DNA from: Streptomyces sp. WMMC500
GTDB taxonomy: Bacteria > Actinomycetota > Actinomycetes > Streptomycetales > Streptomycetaceae
Direction: 5' to 3'
Length of the DNA stretch: 64,000 nucleotides
NCBI RefSeq assembly: GCF_027497195.1
Contig: NZ_CP114905.1
Location: forward strand, 4,289,001-4,353,000
The translations under genes and the position numbers were made by a program. This document shows, in pieces, positions 1 to 10,330 of this stretch. The notes below the pieces were generated by a model, which made no database searches, was not told the origin of the DNA, and saw only the letters and a list, made by a program, of their open reading frames with translations. Every line of letters begins with the position of its first letter. Positions within the stretch are counted from its first letter, which is position 1.

Positions 1-33
1 GTCCTCGCCCTGCTCTTCCCGGACCGGTTCTGA
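1..33 (+). CDS. kdpF: KdpF C-terminus (partial)
   Basis: The first ten codons read [10 protein letters not shown] and then stop. This is the typical hydrophobic tail of KdpF, the roughly 29-residue single-helix peptide that stabilises the KdpABC potassium pump. The TGA stop overlaps the kdpA ATG by one base (TGATG), as in other actinobacterial kdp operons. The start lies outside the window. Short as it is, the tail motif and the position make the call fairly safe. Confidence 0.75.
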   Translation, partial: VLALLFPDRF

Positions 34-1690
34 TGAGCGACGCCGCCGCCGGTCTGACGACGATCGGCGTGCTGGTGGTCGCGCTGGCGGTGGCCCACGT
101 GCCGATGGGCGAGTACATGGCGCGGGTGTACACCGGCCGGCGGCACCTGGCCGTCGAGCGGCTGGTGTACCGGGTGGTGCGGGTCGCTCCGGACAGCGAG
201 CAGCGGTGGACCGCGTACGCGCTGTCGCTGCTGGGGTTCTCCGCGGTGTCGGTGCTCTTCCTGTACGCCTTCCTGCGGGTGCAGGGCGTGCTCCCGCTCT
301 CGCTGGGATTCGGGGCCGTCCCGGCCGCCGGGGCGTTCAACACCGCCGTGTCGTTCGTGACGAACACGAACTGGCAGTGGTACGCCGGAGAATCCACGCT
401 GGGCCACCTGGTGCAGATGGCCGGTCTCGCGGTGCAGAACTTCCTGTCGGCGGCGGTCGGCATGGCGGTGGCCGTCGCCCTGGTGCGCGGGCTGGCCCGG
501 TCCCGGACCGACCAGATCGGCAACTTCTGGGTCGACCTCGTGCGCGGCACGGTGCGCATCCTGCTGCCGCTGGCGTTCGTGGCCGCGGTCGTGCTGGTCG
601 CCGGGGGCGTGGTGCAGAACTTCGCCGGCCCCGAGGAGGTGCGTACGGCGGGCGGCGGGGTGCAGGCGCTCGTCGGCGGGCCGGTCGCCTCGCAGGAGGC
701 GATCAAGGAGCTGGGGACGAACGGGGGCGGGTTCTTCAACGCCAACTCCGCGCATCCCTTCGAGAACCCGAACCCGTTCACGAACCTCTTCGAGATCTTC
801 CTCCTGCTGCTCATCCCGAGCGCGCTGCCCCGGACCTTCGGGCGGATGGCCGGCAGCACCCGTCAGGGATGGGCGGTCCTGGCCGCGATGGCGGTCCTGT
901 GGGCGGGCGGGCTGGCGGCGGTGACCGCCGCCGAGGTCGCGCATCCGGGCAGCGTGCCGCAGGCCGTGGGCGCGTCCCTGGAGGGCAAGGAGCAGCGCTT
1001 CGGCGTGTGGAACTCGGCGCTGTTCGCCCACGCGACGACCATGACCTCCAGCGGGGCGGTGGACTCGGCCCACGACAGCTACACCGCGCTCGGCGGCGGG
1101 GTGCTGCTGCTGAACATGCTGCTGGGGGAGGTGTCGCCGGGGGGAGCGGGATCGGGCCTGTACGGAATGCTCGTCATGGCCGTGCTGGCGGTGTTCCTGG
1201 CGGGGCTCATGGTGGGCCGCACGCCCGAGTACCTGGGCAAGAAGATCCGCGGCCGCGAGATCACGTACGTCGCGCTGTACGTGCTGGCGATGCCGCTCGC
1301 GGTGCTGCTGGGCACCGGACTGGCCCTCGGTTTCCCCGGGCCGCGCGAGTCCCTCCTCAACCCCGGGCCGCACGGCCTGTCCGAGGTGCTGTACGCCTTC
1401 GCCTCGGCCGGCAACAACAACGGCAGCGCCTTCGCCGGGCTGAGCGCGGACACCGACTTCTACAACGCCGCGCTGGGTCTTGCCATGCTCGTCGGCCGGT
1501 TCCTGCCGATCGTCTTCGCCCTCGCCCTCGCGGGCTCCCTGGCCCGCGGGCGGCCGGTCCCGGTCGACGAGGGCACGCTGCCGACCCACCGGCCGCTCTT
1601 CGTCCTCCTGCTGGTCGGCGTCGTGGTCATCGTGGCCGGGCTGGCCTTCTTCCCCGCGCTCGCGCTCGGCCCGCTCGCGGAGGGGCTGTC

Positions 1691-1694
<4 letters not shown>
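33..1694 (+). CDS. kdpA: Potassium-transporting ATPase subunit KdpA
   Basis: This is the channel-like potassium-binding subunit of the high-affinity KdpFABC pump in the cytoplasmic membrane. The 553-residue protein has the usual family length and about ten hydrophobic segments. It carries the characteristic stretches [29 protein letters not shown] and [12 protein letters not shown], which belong to the pore loops of the KdpA/Trk/Ktr superfamily. The start is fixed by the one-base overlap with kdpF, and the end overlaps kdpB (ATGA), so translation is probably coupled. Nothing looks damaged. Confidence 0.97.
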
Positions 1695-3760
<2,066 letters not shown>

Positions 3761-3809
3761 GTCCCGTGACGCCCGCCGTGTCCACCTCAGACCACCAGGG
3801 GGTCCACGC

Positions 3810-4406
3810 GTGATCACCGGTTTCCTCCGGCAGGCGGCGGCGGGTCTGCGCGTCCTGCTCGCCCTCACCGTCGTCGTCGGCGCGGTCTATCCGCTGGCCG
3901 TCTGGGCCGTCGCCCGCCTCGCCTTCCCGGGGCAGGCCGACGGCTCGAAGGCCACCGCTCACGGCCGTACGGTCGGCTCCTCGCTGCTCGGGCAGGACTT
4001 CACCGGCCCGCGGTGGTTCCACCCCCGGCCCTCGGCGGCCGGCCCCGGCGGCGGCTACGCCGCGCTGGCCTCCGGGGCCTCCAACCTCGGGCCGCGCAAC
4101 GAGGAGCTGCTGACCCAGGTCCGGCAGCGCCGGGCGGCGGCGGCCGCGCGGGACGGCACGGACCCCGCGCGCGTACCGGCCGACGCCCTCACCGCCTCCG
4201 GCAGCGGCCTCGACCCGCACATCTCCCCGCCGTACGCCCGCCAGCAGGCACCCCGGGTGGCCACGGCCCGGGGGCTGGCCGAGCGGCGCGTCCGCGCGCT
4301 GGTGGACGACCACGTGGCGGGAAGAGTCCTCGGCTTCCTGGGCGAGCCGCGGGTCAACGTCCTCGAACTCAACCTCGCGTTGGCGCGACTCGCCCGGAAG
4401 GGATGA
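3810..4406 (+). CDS. kdpC: Potassium-transporting ATPase subunit KdpC
   Basis: KdpC is the single-span periplasmic-facing subunit of the Kdp pump. The 198-residue protein has one N-terminal membrane helix (about residues 10-35) followed by the family signatures GSSLLGQDFTGPRWFHPRPS and SGSGLDPHISPPYA. Translation starts at GTG behind a G-rich ribosome site (ACCAGGGGG). It lies 49 bp after kdpB and its stop overlaps the next ATG by 4 nt. It is complete. Confidence 0.96.
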   Translation: MITGFLRQAAAGLRVLLALTVVVGAVYPLAVWAVARLAFPGQADGSKATAHGRTVGSSLLGQDFTGPRWFHPRPSAAGPGGGYAALASGASNLGPRNEELLTQVRQRRAAAAARDGTDPARVPADALTASGSGLDPHISPPYARQQAPRVATARGLAERRVRALVDDHVAGRVLGFLGEPRVNVLELNLALARLARKG

Positions 4407-5569
4407 AGGCGACCGTGCCGCAGGGAACGCTGCGCGTCTACCTCGGGGCCGCCCCCGGGGTGGGCAAGACGTACGACATGCTGGCCGAGGGCCACCGCCG
4501 GGCCGACCGGGGCACGGACGTGGTCGTCGGGTTCGTCGAGGACTACGGGCGGACCCTCACGCGGAGGATGGCGGAGGGACTGGAGACCGTACCCCGCAGG
4601 ACCCTCACCTACCGCGGCAGCGCCTTCACGGAGATGGACCCCGACGCCGTGCTGGCCCGCCGCCCCCGGCTCGCCCTCGTGGACGAACTCGCCCACAGCA
4701 ACGTCCCCGGCTCCCGCCACGAGAAGCGCTGGCAGGACGTCGAGGACTTCCTCGCCGCGGGCATCGACGTCATCTCGACCGTCAACATCCAGCACCTCGA
4801 ATCGCTCAACGACGTCGTCGAGCAGATCACCGGCATCCGGCAGCACGAGACCATCCCCGACGAGATCGTCCGCCGCGCCGACCAGATCGAGTTCGTCGAC
4901 ATGTCCGCCGAGGCGCTCCGGCGCCGCATGGCCCACGGCAACGTCTACCCGCCCGAGAAGATCGACGCCGCCCTCGCCCACTACTTCCGCGCCGGCAACC
5001 TCACCGCGCTGAGGGAGATCGCCCTGCTGTGGGCGGCCGACCGCGTCGAAGAGGCCCTGCTGCGCTACCGCCGGGACCACGCCATCCACGAGCCCTGGCA
5101 CACCCGCGAACGCCTCCTGGTCGCCCTCTCCGGCGGCCCGGAGGGCGACACCCTCATCCGCCGGGCCAAACGCATCGCCGCCCGCGGCGCCGGCGGCGAG
5201 TTCCTCGCCGTCCACGTCCGCCCCGGCGACGGCCTCGCCGGCTCCTCCCCGCACCTGCTGGCCGACCAGCGCAGGCTGGTGGAGGAACTCGGCGGCACCT
5301 TCCACACCGTCACCGGCGACGAACCCGCCCGGGCCATCCTCGCCCTGGCCCGGGAGGTCGACGCCACCCAGATCGTCGTCGGCGCCACGCGGCGCAGCCG
5401 CCTCAAACAGCTCGTCCGCCGCGGCATGGACGAGATCCTCATCGAGGGTTCCGGCGACGACATCGACGTCTACGTCGTCACCCACGCCGAAGCCGCCCAC
5501 GGCCGCTGGCTGCGCCGCCACACCCGTACACGGGAAAGCGCACCGGACGACGGCTCCGACGGATCGTGA
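4403..5569 (+). CDS. Kinase-less KdpD (N-terminal KdpD plus UspA domains)
   Basis: The 388 residues contain only the N-terminal half of KdpD. The Walker-A-like loop GAAPGVGKTYDML is near residues 15-27. The KdpD block LVDELAHSNVPGSRHEKRW follows, then a universal-stress-protein domain from about residue 235 to the end (GATRRSRLKQLVRRGMDEIL). The four-helix membrane region, the phospho-accepting His domain and the ATPase domain of full KdpD (roughly 850 residues) are absent, and no kdpE response regulator follows. The gene ends cleanly at TGA, and the next 170 bp contain no recognisable kinase remnant. Short KdpD proteins exist in other phyla, so a stand-alone regulator is plausible; a deletion is the alternative. 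Confidence 0.9.
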   Translation: MKATVPQGTLRVYLGAAPGVGKTYDMLAEGHRRADRGTDVVVGFVEDYGRTLTRRMAEGLETVPRRTLTYRGSAFTEMDPDAVLARRPRLALVDELAHSNVPGSRHEKRWQDVEDFLAAGIDVISTVNIQHLESLNDVVEQITGIRQHETIPDEIVRRADQIEFVDMSAEALRRRMAHGNVYPPEKIDAALAHYFRAGNLTALREIALLWAADRVEEALLRYRRDHAIHEPWHTRERLLVALSGGPEGDTLIRRAKRIAARGAGGEFLAVHVRPGDGLAGSSPHLLADQRRLVEELGGTFHTVTGDEPARAILALAREVDATQIVVGATRRSRLKQLVRRGMDEILIEGSGDDIDVYVVTHAEAAHGRWLRRHTRTRESAPDDGSDGS

Positions 5570-5739
5570 CCACGCCGACCGCGGCGCCTGCCGGCCACCG
5601 CGGGGTCAGGGACGTGTCAAAGGTGCCCGGGGGTGCGTCAGGGACCCGCTAAGGGCCCTCGCGGGCGCAGCTCCTCAGGGGTTGTCTGTCGGTATCCGCT
5701 CTGTTCGTCGGCCGCCCGGTGCCGCGGAGGTGCCTCGCC

Positions 5740-5934
5740 ATGGATGACCCCGCCTTTCGTGTGACGGGTCGTGGTCGGCGGCGCAAGGCCGCCCGCCGTG
5801 TCCTGCCCGGCCTGTGGATCGCCACGGCGGCCCTGCTCGTCACCGGTTTCGCCCTGGAGAGCGTCTGGATCTTCTCGCTCGGGGCCTGGGCGTTCATGGC
5901 CGCCCTGGTCACCCGGTGGTTCCTGGACCCCTGA
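5740..5934 (+). CDS. Small two-helix membrane protein
   Basis: The 64-residue product has a basic N-terminus (RGRRRKAARR) and two adjacent hydrophobic segments (about residues 22-40 and 43-60). The ATG at 5740 is chosen over an upstream GTG at 5719 because a GGAGG ribosome site sits nine bases before it. It lies between the Kdp and Ktr genes and ends 7 bp from the convergent ktrA stop, so a role in potassium uptake is possible from position only. No family was recognised. Confidence 0.6.
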   Translation: MDDPAFRVTGRGRRRKAARRVLPGLWIATAALLVTGFALESVWIFSLGAWAFMAALVTRWFLDP

Positions 5935-5941
5935 GGGCGGC

Positions 5942-6661
5942 TCAGCTCATCGCCGCGAACCTCTCCACGTTCTGGGTGCGTCCGGTGATGATGATGACGT
6001 CGCCCTTCTCCACCACCGTCTCGGCCGTGGCGTACGTGAAGTCCTGCCCGGGCCGCTTGATGCCGACGACCGTGACGCCGTACTCGCTGCGCACCCGGGT
6101 CTCGCCCAGCGGGAGTCCGGTGGACGCCTGCGGCGCCACCGTCTTGGCCAGCGCGTAGTCGTCGTCGAACTGGATGAAGTCCAGCAGGCGGCCGGTCACC
6201 AGGTGGGCGACGCGCTCCCCCATCTCGTGCTCCGGCAGCACCACGTGGTGAGCGCCGATGCGTTCGAGGATCTGGGCGTGCTGCCGGCTGATGGCCTTGG
6301 CCCAGATGTTGGGGACCTCGAACTCCAGGAGGTTGGAGGTGACCAGGATGGACGCCTCGATCCCGGTCCCGATGCCGACGACCACGTGCGTGAACTCGTG
6401 AATGCCGAGCTGCCGCACGGCCTGCGGGTCGGTGCAGTCGGCGACCACCGCATGCGTGAGCTGGTCGCTGAAGCGCTGGATGCGCCGCGAGTCGGTGTCG
6501 ACGCCCAGGACGTCCCAGTCGCGGCGCATCAGCTCGGTGGCCAGGGAGCCGCCGAAGCGGCCCAGGCCGATCACCGCGATGCGGGCGTCGGAGGGGAGTG
6601 CGTACTGTGCGGCGAGACGCCTGCTGCGGCGCCGGCGCAGATGGTGCAGATAGGTACTCAT
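5942..6661 (-). CDS. ktrA: Potassium uptake regulator KtrA (RCK protein)
   Basis: This is the cytosolic nucleotide-binding gating subunit of the Ktr/Trk potassium channel. The 239-residue protein has a short basic extension, then an RCK-N Rossmann domain with the dinucleotide loop VIGLGRFGGSLA and an acidic residue at the end of strand two (LGVDTDS). A C-terminal RCK-C region follows (VVGIKRPGQDF to ITGRTQNVERF), the kind of domain that binds c-di-AMP in other bacteria. It starts 9 bp after the ktrB stop, so the two genes form one unit reading away from 8.1 kb. Confidence 0.93.
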   Translation of the reverse strand: MSTYLHHLRRRRSRRLAAQYALPSDARIAVIGLGRFGGSLATELMRRDWDVLGVDTDSRRIQRFSDQLTHAVVADCTDPQAVRQLGIHEFTHVVVGIGTGIEASILVTSNLLEFEVPNIWAKAISRQHAQILERIGAHHVVLPEHEMGERVAHLVTGRLLDFIQFDDDYALAKTVAPQASTGLPLGETRVRSEYGVTVVGIKRPGQDFTYATAETVVEKGDVIIITGRTQNVERFAAMS

Positions 6662-6670
6662 GGCCGTCCG

Positions 6671-8086
6671 TCATCCGATAATCGGGCGTTCTTCGGGAAG
6701 TTGGTAGCGGCGGGTGCGCTCGCGCAGGGCCAGCGCCGAGACGAGGGTGATCGGTCCGATCCGGCCGATGAACATGAGCAGGATGAGGACCACCTGCCCA
6801 CCCCCGGGAACCTCCGCGGTGATCCCGGTGGACAGCCCGACCGTGCCGAAGGCCGAGACCACCTCGAACAGCACCCGCTCGAAGGCGGCGTCCATCATCG
6901 TCAGCAGGGTGAGGGTCGCCGCTATGACCAGACCGATGCCCAGCAGGGCCACGGTCAGCGCCTGCCGCAGCACGCTGGGCGCGAGCCGGCGCCCCATCGC
7001 CTCCGCGGCCGGCTCACCGCGTACCTCGGCGAGGATGGCCACGCCGAGCACGGCGAAGGTGGTCACCTTGATGCCGCCCGCGGTGCCCGCGCTGCCACCG
7101 CCGATGAACATCAGCACGCAGGTCACCAGCAGGGTGGAGGAGTGCAGCGCGCCGATGTCGAGGGCGTTGAAGCCGGCGGTGCGCGACATGGCGGAGTGGA
7201 AGAAGCCCTGCAGCAGCTTCTCCCCCGCGTCGTACGGACCGAGGGTCCCCCGGTTGGACCATTCGAGGCCGAACGTCAGCACGGTGCCGGCGGCCAGGAG
7301 CACCGCCGAGGTGAGCAGGGTGAGCTTCGTGTGCAGCGACCAGTTGCGCCGCCCGGTGCGCCGGCGGCGCTCGCGGTGGCGCAGCACTTCCAGCAGGACC
7401 GGAAAGCCCAGGCCGCCGAGGATCACGGCGGCGGCTACGGGGAGGAGGATCCAGGGGTCGTCGGAGTAACCGCTGAGGCTGTCGGCGTGCAGACCGAAGC
7501 CGGCGTTGTTGAAGGCGGAGACGGCGTGGAAGAAGCCCGAGTAGACGGACTCGCCGATACCGCGGTCGTAGCCGAACCGCAGCCGCAGCGCCAGCAGCGC
7601 ACCGACGGACAGCTCCACGATGAGCGTGGTGCCGGCGACGCCGAGCAGCACCCGGCGTACGTCCCCCATGCCCAGCGACTTCGTCTCCGCCTGCGCGGTG
7701 AGCTGCAGCCGCAGCCGGAGCCGCCCGGAGACCAGCAGCGCCAGCAGCGAGGCCAGCGTCATGATCCCGAAGCCGCCGACCTGGATCAGCGCCAGGATCA
7801 CCCCCTCGCCGAAGCCGCTCCAGTGCGTGCTGGTGTCGACCACCGCCAGCCCCGTGACGCACACCGCGGAAGTGGCGGTGAACAGCGACGTGAGCAGGCC
7901 GCTGCCGGTACGGTCCTCGGCGGCCACGGGCAGCGAGAGCACCACCGCGCCGAGCAGGATCACGACTGCGAACGCCACCGCGACCATGCGGGCCGGATGC
8001 GCGGCCAGCACCGTGCGCCAGAACGCACCCGGGCGCTTCAGCACGTCGCCGCCACTTTCTCTCCCGCCACGAACGGATCCCGGCAT
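6671..8086 (-). CDS. ktrB: TrkH/KtrB-family potassium channel subunit
   Basis: This is the membrane pore of the Ktr system. The protein has four repeats of the membrane-loop-membrane unit, with the filter glycines visible as CVTGLAV, NNAGFGL, RTAGFNA and GTVGLST. The ATG at 8086 gives 471 residues; a GTG at 8044 (VLKRPGAFW) is an alternative start, and the longer opening upstream is arginine-rich and unlikely. It is followed by ktrA after 9 bp. With Kdp next door, the cell has both an ATP-driven and an ion-gradient-driven potassium route at one locus. Confidence 0.93.
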   Translation of the reverse strand: MPGSVRGGRESGGDVLKRPGAFWRTVLAAHPARMVAVAFAVVILLGAVVLSLPVAAEDRTGSGLLTSLFTATSAVCVTGLAVVDTSTHWSGFGEGVILALIQVGGFGIMTLASLLALLVSGRLRLRLQLTAQAETKSLGMGDVRRVLLGVAGTTLIVELSVGALLALRLRFGYDRGIGESVYSGFFHAVSAFNNAGFGLHADSLSGYSDDPWILLPVAAAVILGGLGFPVLLEVLRHRERRRRTGRRNWSLHTKLTLLTSAVLLAAGTVLTFGLEWSNRGTLGPYDAGEKLLQGFFHSAMSRTAGFNALDIGALHSSTLLVTCVLMFIGGGSAGTAGGIKVTTFAVLGVAILAEVRGEPAAEAMGRRLAPSVLRQALTVALLGIGLVIAATLTLLTMMDAAFERVLFEVVSAFGTVGLSTGITAEVPGGGQVVLILLMFIGRIGPITLVSALALRERTRRYQLPEERPIIG

Positions 8087-8262
8087 GCACCGCCACCCCG
8101 CCGGCGCCACCGGCAGGACTCCCGCGCACCCTAACCCGCGTACTCGACGGGCACCCCGATGGCGGCGACGCGGGCCGCGCGGAACTCGCGAGGTTCTGGG
8201 CGAAATGGAAGTACGTCTCCACACGCATCGACAAGCTCAGGGAGGCCGGGAGATGAAGAATC

Positions 8263-8382
8263 GGGGAGACCCTCACAGGCAGCGATCTCACCAGGGAATG
8301 GAAGGCGTTCGAGGCCCGCGCCGAGGCGCTGCCGGACGACTACCGGGCGGCGTGGGATGAGATCAAGGCCGGGAACCGACCT
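8263..8382 (+). pseudogene. Relic of a DUF1048-like gene
   Basis: Between ktrB and the next gene, the plus strand reads TREWKAFEARAEALPDDYRAAWDEIK in two parts: TREWKAFEARAEALP, then DDYRAAWDEIKAG. This matches my memory of the core of DUF1048 proteins (E-W-R/K, ALP.DYR, EEIK). There is no start codon, the frame runs out into the neighbouring gene, and a separate fragment (FWAKWKYVSTRIDKLREAG, 8190-8250) lies in another frame just upstream. It looks like the eroded end of a lost gene. The identification rests on about 30 residues. Confidence 0.4.
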
Positions 8383-8390
8383 CGCGCCGG

Positions 8391-9311
8391 TCAGGTGCCC
8401 TTGCGGAGGACGCGGGTGACGGCCTGGCCCGTGGGGTGGGTGAGCGGGCCGGGGGTGGGCAGGCCGACGGCGGTGGCGAGTCTGCGGCCGTAGAGGTCGA
8501 CGCTGGACTCGACCAGTTCGGCCAGTGCGTCCGTAGCCGCACGGCCACGTCGCCATCCGGCCAGGAACGTCCCGGCGGCGATCAGCGCCGCCGGCCACCA
8601 CCACGCGGCGAGCACGCCGTAGGGGACGCTCCACGCCAGCAGGCGCAGCGCCGCGTCGTACGCCTCGCGCGCCGTCCGCAGTTCGGTGCGTGCCGCTTCG
8701 GGGAGGATCAGCCACAGGCGTGACCAGCCGGAGTCCAGGTCGAGGCCGTACGTGGCGAGCACCCGTTCGTCGACGGCGTGGACGCGGTCGCCCGCCCAGG
8801 TGGGGCGGGTGGGCTCCACCAGGGCGATCCGGTTGCGCGCGGCGTTGAGCCGGTCGATGCGGGCGCGGTCGGCGGGGGCGAGGTGTCCCCGGGACGCCGT
8901 CGGTGCCGTGGCCGCCTCCTCCACGGCTCGCTGGAAGGCGGCCTCGGCCGCCGTCCACCTGTCGTGACGCCGGGCGGTGCGGCGGCGGGTGAGGGGGGCG
9001 GCGGGGCGCGGCCAGGAGCCGGTCCACCAGTCCTCCACGACGGTCGCGAACGCCTGCACCGCCAGGGCCGTTCCCGCGGAGGCGAGCAGCACCGCCGTCG
9101 CCGCGAGGGCCACGCCGCCCGCCGAGCGCGCGGCGGAGCTGCCGGCCAGGGCGTCCACCCGCTCGGCGGCGGCGGTGACGTCGTACCAGTCGGCGTGGCC
9201 CAGCAGCGTCCCCAGGGCGACCGTGCCGAGGAAGAGCAGCCCCGCGGGCACGAGATGGCTCGCCCAGCGGGACGCGAGATTTCTCCCGAGCTCGGTGAGG
9301 AAGGCGTTCAT
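8391..9311 (-). CDS. Four-helix membrane protein of the CHAT module
   Basis: The 306-residue protein has two N-terminal membrane helices (about residues 16-38 and 65-92), a charged helical middle of about 140 residues rich in Arg, Ala and Trp, and a C-terminal hydrophobic hairpin (about 230-262). No enzyme motif is visible. Its ATG overlaps the stop of the upstream small-protein gene by 4 nt, so the two are co-translated, and both diverge from the Sel1 and TPR-CHAT genes. By analogy with other CHAT systems it could be the membrane-targeting partner, but this is inference. The start at MNAFLTEL is favoured by the overlap. Confidence 0.75.
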   Translation of the reverse strand: MNAFLTELGRNLASRWASHLVPAGLLFLGTVALGTLLGHADWYDVTAAAERVDALAGSSAARSAGGVALAATAVLLASAGTALAVQAFATVVEDWWTGSWPRPAAPLTRRRTARRHDRWTAAEAAFQRAVEEAATAPTASRGHLAPADRARIDRLNAARNRIALVEPTRPTWAGDRVHAVDERVLATYGLDLDSGWSRLWLILPEAARTELRTAREAYDAALRLLAWSVPYGVLAAWWWPAALIAAGTFLAGWRRGRAATDALAELVESSVDLYGRRLATAVGLPTPGPLTHPTGQAVTRVLRKGT

Positions 9312-9712
9312 GACAGCGTGCGCCCGCGCAGGGGTTCGTCGTAGAGCCGGCAGGTACGCGCCTCCGGCGCCCGGCTGCGGGCGGAGACGGCACGGGCGCA
9401 GAGGTCGCGCGGGCACACCAGGACGTCCAGCACCGGGTGGCCGTCGAGCGGCGGGAGGCCGCCGACGCCGGCGCCCCGCGTGGCGGCGGTGAGCCCGCCC
9501 GCCACGCCGCTGCGGCGCAGCAGCTCGTTCAGCGCGCCGAGCGCCGCGCGGGTGCGCTGCCGCGTCCCGTCGTCGCCCTGCCGCAGCTCGGCGACGATCC
9601 TGTCGAACTCCGCCTCTTCGTCGGAGGCGACCGCCGCGCGCAGGTTGTCCAGTTCGCCGCACACGCGGGCCAGGGTCTGCATGACGGCGTCGTCGGCTCG
9701 GGCGCCCGCCAT
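9308..9712 (-). CDS. Small Cys-containing CHAT-associated protein
   Basis: The 134-residue protein has an N-terminal helical half (residues 5-70, LARVCGELDNLRAAV, LGALNELLRR) and a C-terminal tail with CPRDLC (Cys 100 and 105) and Cys 121, which could bind a metal. The ATG at 9712 follows GGAGG with 8-base spacing. This resembles the small proteins that I recall accompanying actinobacterial CHAT conflict systems (Pfam names CATRA/CATASP), but I cannot verify that assignment. It is co-translated with the following membrane protein and divergent from the CHAT gene. Confidence 0.72.
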   Translation of the reverse strand: MAGARADDAVMQTLARVCGELDNLRAAVASDEEAEFDRIVAELRQGDDGTRQRTRAALGALNELLRRSGVAGGLTAATRGAGVGGLPPLDGHPVLDVLVCPRDLCARAVSARSRAPEARTCRLYDEPLRGRTLS

Positions 9713-9901
9713 GCCAGGTACCTCCCCCTCGCCGGTCCGGCGCTCGCACCCCCCGTGGCCACGCGCAGTCAGCATGACACGGCCACGGCGTCCGGATGAG
9801 GTGTTCGGGTCTCGTTTTGTTCTCACCCCCGCAGGGCGGGGCGTGCCAGACTTGTCGGAACTGTGCACGTGCTCAACTCGACTACCTGAGGAGCCGGTTG
9901 C

Positions 9902-10324
9902 ATGTTTCGGCGAAGGCGCAGGCAGAAGCGGGCCGAGGCCGGTAACGCGCCGGCGGGCAACGCGCCCGCGGGTGACGCGACGGGCGGAGGCGTGCGGTTC
10001 TCGACCCTGCCCTCCGAGACGGCGGCGCGCCAGGAAGCCGCCACCGGCGACCCCGTGGCGATGAACCGGCTGGGCATCATCCTGAAGACGAACGGCCGGG
10101 CGGACGAGGCGGCCGACTGGTTCCGCAGGGCGGGCGAGGCGGGCAACAACGACGCCATGGCCAATCTCGCCATGTACTTGATGAGCCAGGGGCGCAACGA
10201 GGAAGCGGCGCAGTGGTTCGAGCGGGCGGGCGGCCCGCTGGGCGAAGGGCTCGCGAGCAGGCTGCGCGCGGAGTCCGACGGCGACGGAGGGCCACCGGGC
10301 GCCCCGGGACACCGGGCCGGGTGA
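9902..10324 (+). CDS. Sel1/TPR-repeat small protein
   Basis: The 140-residue protein begins with a very basic segment (FRRRRRQKR) and an alanine/glycine linker. Two or three Sel1/TPR-like repeats follow: AATGDPVAMNRLGIILK, DEAADWFRRAGEAGNNDAMANLAMYL and NEEAAQWFERAGG. Such repeats bind other proteins. It directly precedes the TPR-CHAT gene on the same strand and in the same reading frame, separated only by its TGA stop and two further codons, so the two were perhaps one protein or are co-translated. The start follows TGAGGAG with good spacing. Confidence 0.8.
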   Translation: MFRRRRRQKRAEAGNAPAGNAPAGDATGGGVRFSTLPSETAARQEAATGDPVAMNRLGIILKTNGRADEAADWFRRAGEAGNNDAMANLAMYLMSQGRNEEAAQWFERAGGPLGEGLASRLRAESDGDGGPPGAPGHRAG

Positions 10325-10330
10325 GCGGAC

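Noticed and set aside
5570..5739. Remains of a KdpD kinase half after the short KdpD gene
   Set aside because: No His-box, ATPase motif or membrane helices in any frame of this gap.
8131..9393. Minus-strand frame ending EFRAARVAAIGVPVEYAG
   Set aside because: Only the last 20 residues look protein-like; most of the frame shadows the membrane-protein gene, and the end overlaps the DUF1048-like relic.
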